From Deltaproteobacteria bacterium (GTDB lineage Bacteria > Myxococcota > Polyangia > Polyangiales > B10-G4), in NCBI GenBank assembly GCA_019312705.1, contig JAFDCW010000205.1:1-7315 (forward strand): a stretch of 7,315 nucleotides of DNA. The letters run 5' to 3'. Below the pieces are notes generated by a model. It worked only from the letters and a program-made list of their open reading frames with translations. It searched no databases and was not told where the DNA came from. The translations under genes were made by a program, and so were the position numbers. This document shows, one piece after another, positions 5,830 through 7,315 of this stretch. How positions within the stretch are numbered: position 1 is the stretch's first letter; every line of letters begins with the position of its first letter.

Positions 5830-7315
5830 GTGAAGTCCCCACACGGGCTACGAAATGCCGTGGTTGAGAAGGCCGCGGAGAGCGGCGGCGGCGGCGAGCG
5901 GCGGGCGATCGCGCGTCGAGCGTCCATCGTCATCGCCGGCACCCTGAGCTCCCGTGCCCTCGGAGCGCTCCGAGATGCGGTCATCGCGGCGACGTTTTCG
6001 CTCCGGGCGACCGACGCCTTCTTCGTGGCGTTCACCATCCCCAACGCCCTCCGAGTCCTCCTCGGCGAGGGAGCCGTGTCGGGGGCCTTCATCCCGGTCT
6101 ACACCGAGGTCCGCGAGAAGGAGGGGCCCGACCGAGCCCGACTCTTCTATGCCCGCCTCGTCGGCGCGATGGTGTTGGTCTTGCTCTCGGTAGCTACGGC
6201 CGGGGTCATCGCTGCGCCGTGGCTGGTCACCCTCTACGCGGGCGGCTACGACGCCGAGCGCTTCGACCTCACGGTGCTCCTGACGCGCATCGTCTTCCCC
6301 TACATCTTCTTGATGGGCCTCGCGGCCCTCGGCATGGGCGCCCTGCACTCGGAGAAGCGCTTCGCCGTGCCCTCCTTTGCTCCGGCCTTGCTCAACGTCG
6401 CCCTCATCGCCGCGGCCCTCGGCGCGAGCGGCCTGATGCCCGACGTCGGCCTCCCGGCGGTCGCGGCCCTCGCCATCGGCGCCCTCGTCGGCGGCGTGCT
6501 TCAGGTCCTGGTGCAACTGCCCGTGCTCCAGAAGGTGGGCCTGCTCGTGCGTCCGCGTTTGCCCGGCGGCGACCCCTACGTGAAGAAGGCCTTCGGCCTG
6601 ATGGTGCCGCTGCTCGCGAGCCTCGGGGTCTATCAGCTCAACATCCTGCTCTCGCGCCTCTTCGCGAGCTTCCTGGCCGAGGGCTCCCAGAGCTTCCTCT
6701 ACTACGCCCAGCGCCTCGTCGAGATCCCCCAGGGGGTCTTCGCCTTCGCCATCGCCTCGGCGGCGTTGCCCACCCTGAGCGTGCTCCGGGCGAAGGGCGA
6801 CGACGACGCCGTCCGGGAGACCTTCGGCTACGGCCTGCGCCTGGCGCTCTTCGTCGCCATCCCGTCGACCGTTGCCCTCGCGGTCCTCGCCGAGCCCACG
6901 GTGACGGTCTTTTTCGGACGAAACAGCTTCGAGCCGGAGCACGTCTCGGCGACCGCCGCGGCACTGGTGATGATGGCCGCGGGTATCTGGGCCGTCGCGT
7001 CGGTGCGCACCGTCGTGCCGATGTTCCACGCTTACAACGACACCCGGAGCCCGGTCGTCGCGAGCGCCGCCAACTTGGTGGTCTTCGTGGGTACGAGCCT
7101 CTCGTTGATGAGCACCCTCGGCCACGTGGGCCTTGCCCTCGCGAACAGCCTCGCGGCATTCGTTCAGCTCGTGACCCTGCTCTTCCTGCTCCGGCGCCGG
7201 GTCGGCCCCCTCGGGCTGACCAAGGTCGGAAAGAACGCAGGCCGGATGGTGCTCTGTGTGCTGTCCATGGGCGTCTTGGTCTACGCGATTGCGGGCCTCG
7301 GAGATTGGTCCCGGG
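5830..7315 (+). CDS. murJ: Lipid II flippase MurJ (MviN family), 3'-truncated by the window edge
   Basis: MurJ is an inner-membrane MOP-superfamily transporter that flips lipid II across the membrane for peptidoglycan synthesis. The frame is open from a stop at 5812 to the window end. The 495 visible residues are strongly hydrophobic with many membrane helices; roughly the last 40 residues of a normal MurJ (E. coli 511) are missing. The N-terminal motif SSRALGALRDA...TDAFFVAFTIPNALRVLLGEGAVSGAFIPV is diagnostic. Equivalents of the E. coli essential or cavity residues are Arg42 (R18), Arg48 (R24), Asp62 (D39), Arg75 (R52), Arg295 (R270) and Glu298 (E273), in YYAQRLVEIPQGVF. GTG 5830 gives about 24 extra N-terminal residues, including a Gly4 run, compared with E. 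coli; GTG 5860 would shorten this by ten. Neither has a clear ribosome site, so the exact start is uncertain. The gene diverges from the kinase operon. Confidence 0.95.
   Translation, partial: MKSPHGLRNAVVEKAAESGGGGERRAIARRASIVIAGTLSSRALGALRDAVIAATFSLRATDAFFVAFTIPNALRVLLGEGAVSGAFIPVYTEVREKEGPDRARLFYARLVGAMVLVLLSVATAGVIAAPWLVTLYAGGYDAERFDLTVLLTRIVFPYIFLMGLAALGMGALHSEKRFAVPSFAPALLNVALIAAALGASGLMPDVGLPAVAALAIGALVGGVLQVLVQLPVLQKVGLLVRPRLPGGDPYVKKAFGLMVPLLASLGVYQLNILLSRLFASFLAEGSQSFLYYAQRLVEIPQGVFAFAIASAALPTLSVLRAKGDDDAVRETFGYGLRLALFVAIPSTVALAVLAEPTVTVFFGRNSFEPEHVSATAAALVMMAAGIWAVASVRTVVPMFHAYNDTRSPVVASAANLVVFVGTSLSLMSTLGHVGLALANSLAAFVQLVTLLFLLRRRVGPLGLTKVGKNAGRMVLCVLSMGVLVYAIAGLGDWSR

Noticed and set aside
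5848..7125. Long open frame on the minus strand (425 codons) opposite murJ
   Set aside because: The + strand encodes an unmistakable MurJ across the whole stretch. The antisense product is a low-complexity His/Glu/Arg/Gly-rich sequence typical of shadow frames.

Overview
The window is GC-rich DNA that most resembles a Myxococcota (myxobacterial-type deltaproteobacterial) chromosome. The taxonomic clues are a Hanks-type Ser/Thr kinase with the HRDVSPQN catalytic loop, a secreted protein with a DSG-rich linker and a CGNG...E.CDD cysteine motif, and a TPR/PEGA-like protein with a two-helix C-terminus. All three are common gene types in that phylum. The assignment is inferred from gene style; no rRNA or other phylogenetic marker is present.

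Left part (1-1963, + strand): the 3' part of kbl (glycine C-acetyltransferase) followed after one base by tdh (L-threonine 3-dehydrogenase). Together they turn threonine into glycine and acetyl-CoA: Tdh makes 2-amino-3-ketobutyrate and Kbl cleaves it with CoA.

Middle (1976-5726, - strand): a compact three-gene operon read right to left. It encodes (i) an exported TPR/PEGA-like protein with two C-terminal membrane helices, (ii) a transmembrane Ser/Thr protein kinase with a cytoplasmic kinase domain and a long Ala/Glu/Arg-rich helical region predicted outside the inner membrane, and (iii) a secreted or lipid-anchored protein with two PPC-like beta domains joined by a cysteine-rich hinge. The genes are 2 nt apart and then overlap by 4 nt (ATGA), so they are probably translated together. 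They look like an envelope-sensing signalling unit. No substrate or stimulus can be read from the sequence.

Right part (5830-7315, + strand): murJ/mviN, the lipid II flippase of peptidoglycan synthesis, diverging from the kinase operon and cut by the window end. The short divergent intergenic region holds a perfect FNR-type palindrome, TTGAT-CTGC-ATCAA, about midway between the two start codons. This is the most informative regulatory signal in the window and raises the possibility that an FNR/CRP-family regulator controls the kinase operon, murJ, or both.

No tRNA, rRNA, CRISPR array, insertion sequence or attachment site was seen.
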